Shown: one piece after another, positions 9,363 to 19,584 of the stretch
How positions within the stretch are numbered: position 1 is the stretch's first letter
How the letters are laid out: every line of letters begins with the position of its first letter
Origin: Fragilaria crotonensis
Taxonomy: Eukaryota; Bacillariophyta; Fragilariophyceae; Fragilariales; Fragilariaceae
Reading direction: 5' to 3'
Length of the DNA: 64,000 nucleotides
Assembly: GCA_022925895.1 (NCBI GenBank)
Contig: JAKSYS010000047.1
Location: forward strand, 99,469 to 163,468
Translations under genes and position numbers: made by a program
The notes under the pieces: generated by a model
The model's input: only the letters and a program-made list of their open reading frames with translations
What the model was told of the DNA's origin: nothing
Databases searched by the model: none

Positions 9363-10371
9363 CTCGGTACGAATCTTGTATTCCGCTTTTGGAGCGTCTT
9401 AGCATTCATTTGGGTGACTGTTGGAGATATTCGAACTTGCGACTTGCTAGCATCGCGACGCTGGGAATGATACGATCATAGCATGCCATAGCGTCATAGT
9501 TGGTGAGAACTAGGGACTTCCGAGTAGCTCTGGAGATTTCACATTGCATTTCCTCGATGAAAACGGGTCGTATGCACTTCTACCAGCTCTAGATCCGTAC
9601 TGCCCCTCATTTAACATGCGAAGTCTTCGGCTTGATGCATGGCCGCTCGCCACTTTATCCCAAGGCATAAATTGAAGTCGGCTTCATAGATGTGAATGAC
9701 TCTTGTGCGGTGGATCCGTACGTTGTCGGCGTCCTTGAATAGAATGGTATTTGCGACGGTTTGCCAACGTTTGTATGAATAACCTCTTTCGAGAGCATAA
9801 TTCATAAGAAGTAGATGGACTCGGCGAATTTCTGTCTGGATTCGGTCAAGTTCCTCCCGTTGAGATTTGAATTCGCTTGTTAACATATCCTCAGGCAAGG
9901 TTGTGGAGAAGGAGTGTCGGGCTACCAAGGCTTTATAGTGACCCAAATGAAGTCCAGATGGAGAAGTTGTTGTGCTCTCGGTCCAAATCTTAAGTTTCTG
10001 AATGAAGTCTTCATCTGAGATGGTTGGGAACGAAGGAGTCGCCATCATTTCGGAACTCTGTTGTAGATGCTGTAGTAACAAGCGTACATTGTCGTCGTAT
10101 CCGCTGATGTCGTACGTACCAGACAAGATCGCCGCCCTGCGTCGGTATGTCCTGTAAAACCGAGATGTTCCGAGAGAGGATCCACTGTAAACGGTGTTCC
10201 ATGCGCTTGGCCAAAGTGTACTTTGTTTCGGCGTTGAAGATGAGAGAGTATCTCTGATGGGATGTCAAGTTGTCGCCATTCGCTGCATGTCTTTGGGTCC
10301 TGTTCCGGATGTAGAGGTATTTCGATACGGGTGATGCCTCGCTTATCCTGGGTTCGTCGCGCAAATTTCAA
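9363..10371 (-). pseudogene. LINE-B ORF2: N-terminal reverse transcriptase, frameshifted
   Basis: The fingers and palm of the LINE-B reverse transcriptase, spread over several frames. The signature TTTSPSGLHLGHYKA (about 9960) is shared with TTTSPSGRHLGHYKA in LINE-A. TRVIHIYEADFNL follows at about 9690. Motif A, TNYDAMACYDRI, is read at about 9510-9475 in another frame. At least three single-base frameshifts separate these motifs from one another and from motif B at about 9315, so no single product can be translated from the sequence as given. Confidence 0.75.
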
Positions 10372-10823
10372 TTTGCGAAATACCTGTTTGATGTCTTCCG
10401 TTTTTTTTTAATTCGCCTGATGTCTCTTGCTTTGTGTCGATCGAGGGGATTCGAGGAAGAATCCAACTGCTTCAACTGTAGTACTCGTTCCTCGTCTCTC
10501 CTTGAGTAGCTTGCCGCGACGAGGTGTTTCACATCTTTCACAGCTTGTCTTAACATCTGGGAGCATGCACTCTGAGTGAGCGGAAGTGTAATATTAGAAT
10601 CTAATCTGTGTAAACCCTGAACTGTAGTCACTGGTAATGCTAGTCCCGTCCTCATTGCAGACAATACTTGCGATAGGTATTTGCATTTTTTCCGAGCTTG
10701 TGCTAAAGTGACAGACCACGCCGGTTCACCATAGTGTTTCAGCGTTTTTTTCAGCCGCAAGACTTGCTTCCCGAAGGTCCTTATCCAATCGTTCCGCGAA
10801 TGCGTGTCGATCGCCCGGTAATG
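10368..10823 (-). pseudogene. LINE-B ORF2 linker between endonuclease and reverse transcriptase
   Basis: An open stretch of about 130 residues (10760-10368) rich in Lys, Arg and Leu and apparently helical. It occupies the position of the helical linker that joins endonuclease and RT in LINE-A and LINE-D (the GRAM...KLR region). It is in a different frame from the endonuclease ORF ending at 10824. No catalytic motif is visible. Confidence 0.55.
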
Positions 10824-12053
10824 TTAAGGTTTCTGCTCGAGCGAATGCATTGTGGTTTTCCATAATTCGATACTCTCTCTCAAATATGCAGTTGTCTGCA
10901 CAATGTTTTTTGTATGAAGCATACGTGGGACGCGCTTTGACAGACTTTGGGTCTCGCTTCCGAACAACGTGGATGTTTTGAAGTCGATGAAGTATGCGCG
11001 ATGATCTGATTGAATACGTGCGTTAAAGGCTTCGAAGCCTACATACATGACTGACCTTGCAACTTCTGGGGTACCTAGTGCGTAGTCGATGCATTTCCTT
11101 CCTCTAGCGTACGTTGCCGGTAGGGGGTTTGGATATTGAGTGGACATAATATGTTGTAAATCCAATTGCATCGCGAGATTCGATATTCCTTGTGGGTCGG
11201 AGCCAAACACCTCGTTGAAATCACCTAGAAGTAAGAGTTCCATTCCTTGAGATCGTTTTTCCCTCAACGCTTCATGAAGATCGCGCTTAAATGCTCTGCG
11301 CGGGTCTGTCAACGGGTCTTTTTGTCGAAGAAGCAGATTGTGTTGTTGGCTAGCAGCGGTGGTATATCCTAATTGGGTCTGCTTGTAAATCACTTGATAA
11401 CATGAGAACACAGCAATTGTACGACCATTATTCCCTTGGAGATCTTGTGAGACCCATCGACCCCATTTGTCGCTGGCTTGGTTGCTTACTCTCCCAGTTA
11501 GATCGCGATTTGTAACCATCATAGTTCCTCCAGGTTTGTAATACGAATTAAAGGAAATTGGAGATGATCCAAAGATGATTCTCGCCCTCTCCCAGTGTTG
11601 ATTGGTCGTGTCATAAAGAGCTTGCTTGACTGCGTATTGGCACGTATCAAGATTGATTTCCTGACCACAAAAAAGATCGGCATCCACTTCTTTTATGGTT
11701 TTGCAGATATCATCGTATTGACCTCCTCGATGATCGAGGTGGATACCATTGACGTTTGCAGAATATATTCTTGTGCAATCCGTTCGTTTGTTCAGTAGCG
11801 GATCTCCCCAATGGGTGTTTGTCCGAGCATTCCGACGCGAGAGAATTGTTGCCCTTCGTGGTGGTGGATCGTTTGAACTTGCGAGTCGATCGCGTCGAAA
11901 GATAGACTGCCAGAGGACTTGAGCATGTTGCAATCGGCTCGAGGGATCTGTGCTTGCGGCCATAGGGTGTGCGTTTAGATGGCCGTCTTGGTCGCTATTT
12001 ATGTCCTGCAGCGACCCCATAACAGGTTGCGGTACGTGCGCTTCACCTGACAT
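10824..12053 (-). pseudogene. LINE-B ORF2: APE-type endonuclease domain
   Basis: An exonuclease-endonuclease-phosphatase fold domain that would nick target DNA. The motif order matches the APE family: YSANVNGI (Asn), FCGQEINLD (Glu), FSCYQV (Tyr), LLGDFNEVFG (D-x-N), CIDYAL and the terminal QSDHRAYF (Asp-His pair). The open frame extends upstream to 12098 from a TTG, and the first ATG is at 12053. The N-terminal region of ORF2 (12054-12712) is broken over at least three frames and is proline-, serine- and glutamine-rich, without a recognisable fold. Confidence 0.8.
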
Positions 12054-12751
12054 GATGCTCACGGCCGGCAACCTGTTCTCCGGGCTTCGGTTGAACAAGG
12101 TTATTCTGGTCCCCTTGGCTGGGACTATTTGCCTTAATCATCATCTCTGTGTGAGGATCGGCATGCTTATGCACCACTATGGGTGAATCGACTTCTGAAG
12201 TCGGCTGTTGCTGTTGTTCGATGATGTCTTGCATCTCTACTTCCGAAAACTCATCATCCGCGAGGACGCCAGGTTACTTCATAAGGAGAGACATGAGGTG
12301 CTTTACTTGGAGTATCTTCATCAATCTGGCTGTCTGGTGGCATGCCGACATCATCCATTGCAATATGGTAGCGGTGTCTCGGATCATCTGGATATTCGGG
12401 GCTCTCATGAATAGGAGACCAGAGTTGTCGCCTGTGGAACGGGATTGGGGAGGAGTATGGGAAGTCGAATTAAGATCACTCAGAAAACTGGAATCTTGGT
12501 CGGAGTCCGCCATGTGATGTTTGTCGTCGCGTTCGAACGGTTGTTTTATGGGTGTGTTCTTCCGTGCGCGTTTTTATAGACATCTCCTTGGAGCGTGTCT
12601 GATGGAATTCGGACGTGTTGGGTTTGTCATCGTCAAGTTGCTCGGTGTCGTCTTCGGCTTTGGTCAAGTCGACAATGTCCATTGCTGTACGTTTCCCGCT
12701 TGATTGAAGCAATGGTTGATCTCCTGGTGACTTTGATGGGGATGGAAGGTG

Positions 12752-14827
12752 CTACCTCGTTCCGGGAGACTGGTGCTCACAGGAGAGTCGATCCGTTGTG
12801 CAACTTCTCGGCGTGTTGCAGCTGCAATTTCTGGGAATGGGGTTTGTGTGAATGACTCGAGCGAACATATCAGTTAAGATCTGCATTTGGCGGGTCTGGT
12901 TTTCCATGAACGTTACCATGCCCGGGGGTTCCGTTTGCACTGGTGGAATTGGGCGTTGACGTAGGCCGTCATTTATCTGGGTTGTGATTTGTTCCTGAAC
13001 CTGTTGTTGTTGTCGAATGGACTGAAGCTCAAAATCTCTGCGTTGCTCAGCAAGTTGTCTTTCGAAATCCAGCCGTTGCTGTTGGGCCTGTTGTTCCATC
13101 TCCATTCGTTGTTGTTGAGCTTGTGTTTCCAGTTCGAGACGTTGTTTTTGTACTTGCTGTTCCATTTCCATCCGTTGTTTTGCCACTAAAAGCTCCATTT
13201 CGCGTTGTTGACGTTCCGATTGACGTTCCATCTCAATTTGTTGCTGAGCCATTTGAAGTTCCAATTCATGGCGTTGTTTCTCCGCTTTGAGTTCCATTTC
13301 ATGTTGCTGGGATTTCTTGGATTCTTCTATCACGGTTAACTTATTGCGCAATTCTGCTACTTCGGCTTTACTTGAGGCAAGTTCAGCCATGTAGTCATCC
13401 GTAAGTTGCGATTCCGTTGTGACTGTTGGTGTTTTTACCGATTGACGACTTGTAATGGATCCTCGATGAGCTCGTTGTGCCCACGTAAGATTTTGTCCGA
13501 CTAAATTTGCAAGTGGGCTATCCGATATATCAATGATGTTCTGAACGGTGCCGTTTAAGAATTCATCAGAGATAGTAGTATCATACGACATAGCTGTGTT
13601 CACGCTTGCTGACAGGTACGTATTTTCCCCACTAGAAAGGTCATCTAACAGAATAGGTGCCACCGTCGGTGGGTTTGCAAATTTCGAGTTCAATTGCTTT
13701 GCATCGACTTCGACGTGGTTGTCGAACCATTGTGGAAGCTTCTGCATCAGCTGTGTCCGCGCTGCATGAAAATTCTTTTTATGGACGAGAACTTTGTGTC
13801 TTCCGTCGTCGTTTGTTTTGGATGTTGGGTACGTATCGATCACACCTTCGACAGCTTTGATATGTTCTTCGAGGTAGTACATTGCATCGGAACCAATATT
13901 CTGCAAAATGATAACATGGTGGCTCGAGAGAATTTTTGTCTGCTGTAGAATTACTCGGAGATATGCCTCAGGGTGCTTGGACTTCATTTGGAATTGAATA
14001 AACACTGGGGTATCGCGATATGCTTGTTTTAAAAGGTTCAGCAACTCCACCGAATTCTTTTTCTCTGTTTCAAATGCATACGCTTTAGTTTTCAACACCG
14101 AGTTCTTTACTGCTATATGCGGTGTGATGAATGCCATGTGAAACTTTGGTATCTTCGTGCGAGGAGGAAGGTTTTTCTTAAGATCTTGCATCACCTTCTC
14201 CTGAGCTTGAGGAATATCATAGTATTGGGGGTTTAACCCAAGGAGGAATCCCAGCTGCGTTGTGTCCCAGATATCTTCGGACCATCTATGTTCGGTCAAG
14301 TAACATTTATGTTCGCGGAGGAGGTTGTAAATTTTGACGGTGTTCTTTACTTCCTGTAGGGATACCATGGTTCGAACTCGATGAACAATGAAGGACGAAT
14401 GAGACCTTTGATTGCTTGATGCATGTCGGTGTTGGATGCTGGGACTTCCAGAGGAGTTCTTGACGCCAGGTGCTTGATGGTGAACATCAAAATGAAGCAT
14501 ATGTTGACGTTCTGTCCAACGAACCGTATCTACTTTTGGAAGGGGTTTTCCTTTGTTTGTCATGATCTGAATGTCGTCGCCGAATGCTTCTTGGACTGCC
14601 TGAAGCCAATGCAAGTGTACTTTGGCTGAGGAGACATGGTCTTGACGATTGTTTTTGTCAGTAACAAAGCGGAATTTCCACGTTTTCTCAGTGTTGAGTC
14701 GTTGATTCCCTCTTTTAACACTACCACCAGGTGGAGTGATATCGGAGGCATCATCCTGCATCTCAGGAAGGGTCACAGTTGCGCTCGCGTCGCCGGGTGG
14801 CGCGACGGATTCATCCGTCATCGTCAT
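12752..14827 (-). CDS. LINE-B ORF1 gag-like coiled-coil protein
   Basis: An intact ORF of about 690 residues, the first of LINE-B. I prefer the ATG at 14827 (MTMTDES) to the upstream TTG at 14842. The N-terminal half is globular with no motif I recognise (KTWKFRFVTDK to WFDNHVEVDAKQL). After a Ser/Thr-rich linker comes a long Gln/Glu-rich coiled coil, about residues 490-640, with a repeated pattern of about 13 residues (QRMEMEQQ, QRLELETQ, QRLDFERQ). The likely role is RNA binding and multimerisation in the element's RNP. It is the best preserved gene of LINE-B. Confidence 0.78.
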   Translation of the reverse strand: MTMTDESVAPPGDASATVTLPEMQDDASDITPPGGSVKRGNQRLNTEKTWKFRFVTDKNNRQDHVSSAKVHLHWLQAVQEAFGDDIQIMTNKGKPLPKVDTVRWTERQHMLHFDVHHQAPGVKNSSGSPSIQHRHASSNQRSHSSFIVHRVRTMVSLQEVKNTVKIYNLLREHKCYLTEHRWSEDIWDTTQLGFLLGLNPQYYDIPQAQEKVMQDLKKNLPPRTKIPKFHMAFITPHIAVKNSVLKTKAYAFETEKKNSVELLNLLKQAYRDTPVFIQFQMKSKHPEAYLRVILQQTKILSSHHVIILQNIGSDAMYYLEEHIKAVEGVIDTYPTSKTNDDGRHKVLVHKKNFHAARTQLMQKLPQWFDNHVEVDAKQLNSKFANPPTVAPILLDDLSSGENTYLSASVNTAMSYDTTISDEFLNGTVQNIIDISDSPLANLVGQNLTWAQRAHRGSITSRQSVKTPTVTTESQLTDDYMAELASSKAEVAELRNKLTVIEESKKSQQHEMELKAEKQRHELELQMAQQQIEMERQSERQQREMELLVAKQRMEMEQQVQKQRLELETQAQQQRMEMEQQAQQQRLDFERQLAEQRRDFELQSIRQQQQVQEQITTQINDGLRQRPIPPVQTEPPGMVTFMENQTRQMQILTDMFARVIHTNPIPRNCSCNTPRSCTTDRLSCEHQSPGTR

Positions 14828-14864
14828 AGATCCTTGGTACAAGACCTACGGTAGATCCACGTAG

Positions 14865-14889
14865 AAATTAGTAAGAGGCTTACTAATTT
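14865..14889. repeat. Perfect hairpin in the LINE-B 5' leader
   Basis: Arms aaattagtaag and cttactaattt (11 bp, perfect) around the loop agg, in the short leader between the LINE-B 5' end (14906) and the ORF1 ATG (14827). It could fold in the RNA leader; no function can be deduced. Confidence 0.7.
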
Positions 14890-14906
14890 TCCGAAGTGAA
14901 AATTCT

Positions 14907-15871
14907 TTGTCTAAACTAAACAACAAGAAATCTCGCAACAACACGCCGAGGCTTTCCTCTCTAGGAGAACGTGACGAGGATCAAGAAGAACCACAATACG
15001 AAGTCCCACACAATTTCTAAAATCTAGATACGTACATACCAGTCTGTCCGTCGACCGTTTTATACGTAACTCAGTAGGAAGTTGTCCTGTGCAACCACCA
15101 CCATGAACGTCGGAACGGCATCAACGTTTCTACCCGATCCAAACAAACCACCCGATCTCTCCAAACCCATGTTCAAGTTCGACCGTACCGATTGGATGGA
15201 CCCTCCAGTTTTTAAACCAATCGATCAAACTTTGAGCGATTCCATCTACCGCCGACGTGCAAACGACGCACTCTACCAGCAAATCAGTAGTCCAGCCAAG
15301 TGGCAGAAGTACGTCACACTCGGATATTTCGCAATTGACGATGGAGCTTTCTTCGATCTCGAGTGGAGCGCCCAAGTGAACCCAACCAAGATGCATAGCA
15401 TAATCTGGTACAACTACCTATACCATATTGACCGCGACATCGACATACCAACCAAACTCAACGCATGGGCCACTCAAGTGTCACAACCATACCTCATCAA
15501 CAACGCACCTCAGCTATTGACCATAGACACCACCATAACCTCGTGGAAACAGACCCAGCAAACTCACACCCCAATGGAAATTGAAGACGACCAATGGACT
15601 GAAGTCATCTCGGCGGGAAAAGCCAAAGCAACAAAAAAACGTGTTTCCTCACTAACCAGAGCTGCGAATCAAAACCCATACACCAACATCGCCCCAGGAT
15701 TCAATCTCCCAGAGAATGACACTCCACGTACAAGCATGAAACCAACCACAGTCAACCAAACTGAAGAACGACACACTGACGAAGAAAATACATCAACTAC
15801 AACAAACAATGAATTCTCGACCTGGCTAAACAACCGAACATCCACTGGCAACACACCCGCATGGGCAGCCC
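14907..15871 (+). repeat. 2.8-kb duplication X, right copy, first part
   Basis: Matches 4796-5761 except for one missing G (near 15373) and one substitution (near 15857). It contains the end of the LINE-C fragment, the 16-bp target sequence (14993-15008), the LINE-A 5'UTR and the start of ORF1. It continues at 34324 after DIRS-2. Confidence 0.9.
15103..15871 (+). pseudogene. LINE-A ORF1, second copy, 5' part, interrupted by DIRS-2
   Basis: ORF1 starts at the ATG at 15103 (ccaccATGAACG) and reads without frameshift to 15871 (about 256 residues), where DIRS-2 begins with tggcatgtccg. The frame continues at 34324. The Asn/Thr-rich N-terminal region has no recognised fold. The extra G that breaks the other copy near 5262 is absent here, so this copy gives the better reading for the N-terminus. 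Confidence 0.88.
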
Positions 15872-16026
15872 TGGCATGTCCGAAGATCGGGAAAGGACGG
15901 GCAGTCGCCATCAGACAGACGAACACGAGACACAGACAGACGAACACCACGACACAACACAACACAAGATACGAATTGCTCACAATCCGAACGAACTCGA
16001 ATCGACAAAGACACTACTCTAGTTAA
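15872..16026 (+). repeat. DIRS-2 155-bp terminal direct repeat, left
   Basis: Identical by eye to 34090-34244, beginning tggcatgtccgaagatcggg and ending ctctagttaa. A 29-bp part of its right end is repeated in tandem at 16027-16055. Confidence 0.9.
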
Positions 16027-16055
16027 CGAATCGACAAAGACACTACTCTAGTTAA
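16027..16055 (+). repeat. 29-bp tandem copy next to the DIRS-2 left repeat
   Basis: The last 29 bases of the left terminal repeat (15998-16026, starting cgaatcgacaaag) are repeated here directly. By analogy with DIRS-1, where a similar tctagttaa unit sits just before gag, this is probably the A1 unit of a split direct repeat. Confidence 0.8.
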
Positions 16056-16094
16056 TCTGGCCTCTCCCCCGACCCGACTTGAACCACAGACGCA

Positions 16095-16291
16095 ATGGAG
16101 GGGTCAGACGACGCTCGCTCACCGATGACGATGACCTTGACGTGGTTGGACGTTTTCAGGAAGCTCGACCAGTGGGAGGTCGTCGAAAAGCTCAGCGCTT
16201 TGAATTCGAAGACGAACTCGGTCAGTACAAATTCTACAGGATTCGTACACTTGTGCTCTCCGGAAGTCGCCCACCTTATGGTAAACACGCA
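16095..16291 (+). pseudogene. DIRS-2 gag N-terminus, interrupted by TIR transposon
   Basis: An ATG 40 bases after the left repeats opens a frame of about 66 residues (MEGSDDARSPM) before the TIR transposon starts. Position and spacing match the gag of DIRS-1. No motif is visible in so short a piece. Gag-like sequence resumes after 28102. Confidence 0.55.
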
Positions 16292-16312
16292 CGCATCTAA
16301 GGGTGCCAAAAC
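16292..16312 (+). repeat. Terminal inverted repeat, left
   Basis: A 21-base match to the complement of 28082-28102, starting cgcatctaagggtgcc. Beyond it, a gaatttttt...tcata block is also shared at shifted spacing. Confidence 0.88.
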
Positions 16313-18471
16313 TAAGTACCATAGTTGATACAAGAATTTTTTATCATATTTATTGGAAAAATTTCAGGATTCCCATATTTAGTTCAGGATTCCTGAAGTT
16401 TTTTTCTGGTTTATTTATTTAGTTCAGGATTCCGACATTTGCTGTTTCCTCATTTTTATGAAGAATTTTTTTTGCTCCTGAACTACTGCAGTATTATTCC
16501 TGAGCTTTTTTCTTCATTATTTCGATGCACATAAAACACCGAGTACTGTACGTGTTTTGTACGAAATACTGGAGTAGCATGGTGTATCGTGGGTGGACTA
16601 TTGGTTGTGCCGTACAGTGTACAGTATACAGCGGTTTTTACAGTGCTGTCAGCTGGGATACTACCGTCGTACTAGCGCAATGGTTCGTTGTTGGTTATAC
16701 GCTGTACATTGTACGTTGTACAAGTAGCTATGGGCGTGTCTGGTGCATGGTGCATGGTGTTCGGTGCCTGCTACAGTACGTTTAGTATGGTGCGGTGGTG
16801 TACAGTATGGTAGCTACGGCGTGGTCTGTGTGTATGGTAGTGTGGTACTGTGTACGGTACTTTCATTACTATAGCTGTGTTTTGTGTACTACGGTATGGT
16901 GGTAGCGTATAATTTTTAGTACAGTATTGTATCATGCGAGTACTCCTATGACACTATGCTACGTACTACGTGATCTTGTGTTTTCAACAACAAACCGTAG
17001 AATTGTAGGCGATAGTATGTACTGATTAATTCTTTGGCACCAATACCAGTGCATGCTGTATATTTCTACAAGGAATTAATTCTTTTTCAGCCACAGTATT
17101 GTCTTTAGTAGAATCGTACGTGATTTTTTTTGCGGGAAGTGTCACATCTCACACTTCGTTCGTTGAGCACTCCACCACTTGGTGTCATGCCCGACACCAC
17201 ATTGATGCTCCATTATTTGGCATCTTCGCTCCTTCTTCGTCCTTTCCCACCACAAGACATTGCAGTCTTAAGTGGTAAGACTGCAAATGTGCTTTTTTCG
17301 TGTTGATTGTTGTGTTGATTGAATGTTTCCATCATGGTGATGGTCGAATGAGTTTTGAGGTACTCCCGTTGTGCCAGTACCGTTGTCTACGTACGGTGCT
17401 CAGGGTGCAGTCAAGTACTGGGACGAGTTCGCACGACAGTACCTTGAGGTTACGGTGATACACTACGTCGCGCCTGTACAGTCGTCTACCTACCGTACTT
17501 AGGGTGCTGCCAAGTACTGGGAGTACGACAGTACCTTGAGGCTACGGTAATACACTACGTCGCGCCTGTACCGTGGTCTACGTACCGTACTTATGGTACT
17601 GCCAAGTACTGGGAATACGACAGTACCTTGAGGCTACGGTACAACACTACCTTGTGCATGTACTGTTGTCTACGTACTGTACTCATGTTGCTATCAAGTA
17701 CTGGGAGTATGACAGTACCTTGGTGGACGCTACGGTTTATTACAATACTACCTTGTGCCTGCTGTACGGTTGTCGATGTCACAACTTGGTGTCATGCCCA
17801 ACACCGCATTGAATGTTTCATTCTGTGCTTGTCCCTTGCCCTTGCTTCTTCTTCCTTTCCACTAACAAGGGCACTTAACTGTCGTTCTTGTTCGTGAGTT
17901 TTGATTGTTTTGTCCTATCAACACAAGAATGTTGTGTTGAATCGTCGTTTCCATCATTGTGAGCAACTGATTGATTTGTTGAGGTACTCCTGTTGTGCCT
18001 GTACCATTGTCTACGTACTGTACTCATGGTACTGTCAAGTACTGGGACGAGTTCGCACCACGACAGTACCTTGGAGGCTTCCGTACAACATTGTGCTGGT
18101 ACTGTACTCCAGTCTTTCTTGTTGACGTTGTGTCATTGCACATGATTGTATTTTCCAGCTTTCAATCTCACATCCTCCTCTTCTTCTCCTTTCATAATTA
18201 GGATCCTTGTCGACAAGTGTTGTGCTTCTCATTTTGTTGTTAATTGAGGGAATAAGTACTTCGTCTTGTGTGCGTGCTTCGATTGAGTTTGTAAGGCAAT
18301 CTGTCATCTAGAATCCAATATTCGGTCATCTGAGAGATTCTCATTGATTTGAGTGAATCAAACCAGATTGATCTACCGGTATTGGTTCTTTTTGTCAGTT
18401 GTCTGTTCGCATGCTCAAGAGTTGTATACACGCACACCAGTTGGAGGATTATTCATATTTCAACCAACAAA
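16313..18471. other. Noncoding left subterminal region of the TIR transposon
   Basis: More than 2 kb without a convincing gene. Close to the TIR are repeated ttcaggattcc words (16366, 16385, 16421). From about 16520 to 16960 the sequence is rich in gtac/tgtaca words. A minisatellite of about 95 bp occupies 17360-17770. The direct repeats near the TIR may be transposase-binding sites, as in other subterminal regions. Confidence 0.6.
17361..17770 (+). repeat. Minisatellite, period about 92-99 bp
   Basis: About four tandem units, each containing gtctacgtac..., a caagtactggga block and a gacagtaccttg block, with unit starts near 17385, 17484, 17576 and 17668. A fifth diverged unit lies at about 18009-18080, after unrelated sequence. 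The words gtactggga and acagtacctt are near-complementary, so each unit could fold. Confidence 0.8.
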
Positions 18472-19440
18472 ATGGCAGAGGTTCCATCACTGTCCCCTGT
18501 CTCTCGTCAGCAAGGAGGAGTCCCTATGGATAAGGCGTACCTGTTCCGTGATGGTATGGATGAATTCACACCACCTCCAGGAACAAAGGTCAATAAACAA
18601 TTCAGATCGCAAGTTCGAGTCTTTTTATCATCACCCGCTCGTGCTGTTTCAGAGTTTCCACTACACATGTTCAGCTCTTGGTTTCAAGACCTCCCGTTGT
18701 CCAAGATTATGACTCAGAACGAAAGAGAGGACTCCAATGAAATTTGGCAATTCAAGGTAGTTACGTTGTACCCCACACGTGTCCAAACAAACAAAGCTGA
18801 GGCGACAAGGTTTAAGTGGGCGACAGAAGCTGCAAGGCAATTCTACAGCACATCATTCAATTCTACAGAAGCTGATTTGAGCTCTATCGATCGTGCTGTG
18901 AATTCTGATCCATCAATAATGATTGTGGGACGTCCTCTTGGAAAAGAAGATGACCCCTTCAAGAAATCTGTCATAGGGTGCCAAGACTCTGTTGTTATTG
19001 CATGCATTATTGGAGATGAAGTTGGTGCGTCGTTGGTGCTTTGGCTGTTGATTGCAGAATCTGAATCACGGAAGCCATCCGGTCTTACATCCTGGAGACG
19101 GCAAGGGTTTGGACGTCTGATGTTAGTAATGCTCATCAAGCATTCAACTTTTTTATTATTGTCTCACCGTGAGCTGTCACAATGTCAGGAGAGCCTACAT
19201 GGTGTGGACATCTACTTGCAGTGTCCCCATGACGAGCCAAAGGAATTCTACCAAGCCTGTGGGTTCCGTCAAATCAATCTCCAAGACACAACTGGCATTG
19301 AGTTTCTTCCCAAGACAATTGCCGACACCTTAATGGACGAGACCACAGGTGGATTTGCATGGATTGTACCAGAGTCTGAGGAGCACTGCATTATCCCTCT
19401 GATGAAACTTTCTTCCGGTTCCCTTGAACAGTGCTGCTAA
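18472..19440 (+). CDS. GNAT-like N-acetyltransferase carried by the TIR transposon
   Basis: An intact ORF of about 322 residues from the ATG at 18472 (aacaaaATGGCA). The frame is open upstream to 18349, but that part looks like leader. The N-terminal half has no recognised fold. The C-terminal half contains the GNAT acetyl-CoA loop pattern R-x-x-G-x-G (WRRQGFGRL, about residues 208-216), a following hydrophobic helix, and EFYQACGFRQI (about 258-268), which resembles the last strand-helix of GNAT enzymes. The substrate is unknown. It is the first gene after the left subterminal region. It may be captured cargo; homology to acetyltransferases is a motif-level inference. Confidence 0.62.
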   Translation: MAEVPSLSPVSRQQGGVPMDKAYLFRDGMDEFTPPPGTKVNKQFRSQVRVFLSSPARAVSEFPLHMFSSWFQDLPLSKIMTQNEREDSNEIWQFKVVTLYPTRVQTNKAEATRFKWATEAARQFYSTSFNSTEADLSSIDRAVNSDPSIMIVGRPLGKEDDPFKKSVIGCQDSVVIACIIGDEVGASLVLWLLIAESESRKPSGLTSWRRQGFGRLMLVMLIKHSTFLLLSHRELSQCQESLHGVDIYLQCPHDEPKEFYQACGFRQINLQDTTGIEFLPKTIADTLMDETTGGFAWIVPESEEHCIIPLMKLSSGSLEQCC

Positions 19441-19584
19441 CAGTGCTGCTGTCGAGGTTGTTGAAAGCAACAGTGATGTGATCAGTGCAACAAGAAATGA
19501 TGGTTCCCGCGTGCTGTTGTTGAGTCAGAGGAAGAAAGCAAGATCAATATAGTCGCAAAATCGAGTGGTGGTTCCCCTTCCCTC

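Larger units (their letters stand above)
7614..14906 (-). mobile_element. LINE-B: antisense APE-type LINE lacking its 3' end
   Basis: A second LINE on the minus strand. Its 5' end is at 14906 with a UTR of about 80 bases, ORF1 is at 14827-12752, and ORF2 carries an endonuclease and reverse transcriptase. The ORF2 frame runs off the element at 7614 before any RNase H, 3'UTR or tail, unlike LINE-A, D and E, which all carry RNase H. A 5'-complete, 3'-truncated copy is the reverse of ordinary target-primed truncation. It is flanked on both sides by copies of block X. Confidence 0.85.

Noticed and set aside
16525-17170. Short open frames and gtac-rich sequence as a possible gene
   Set aside because: Frames are short, Tyr/Val/Cys-rich products of tgtaca-type repeats, with no motif.
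17361-17770. Possible CRISPR array
   Set aside because: The units are contiguous tandem repeats of about 95 bp with no unique spacers, and the setting is eukaryotic.
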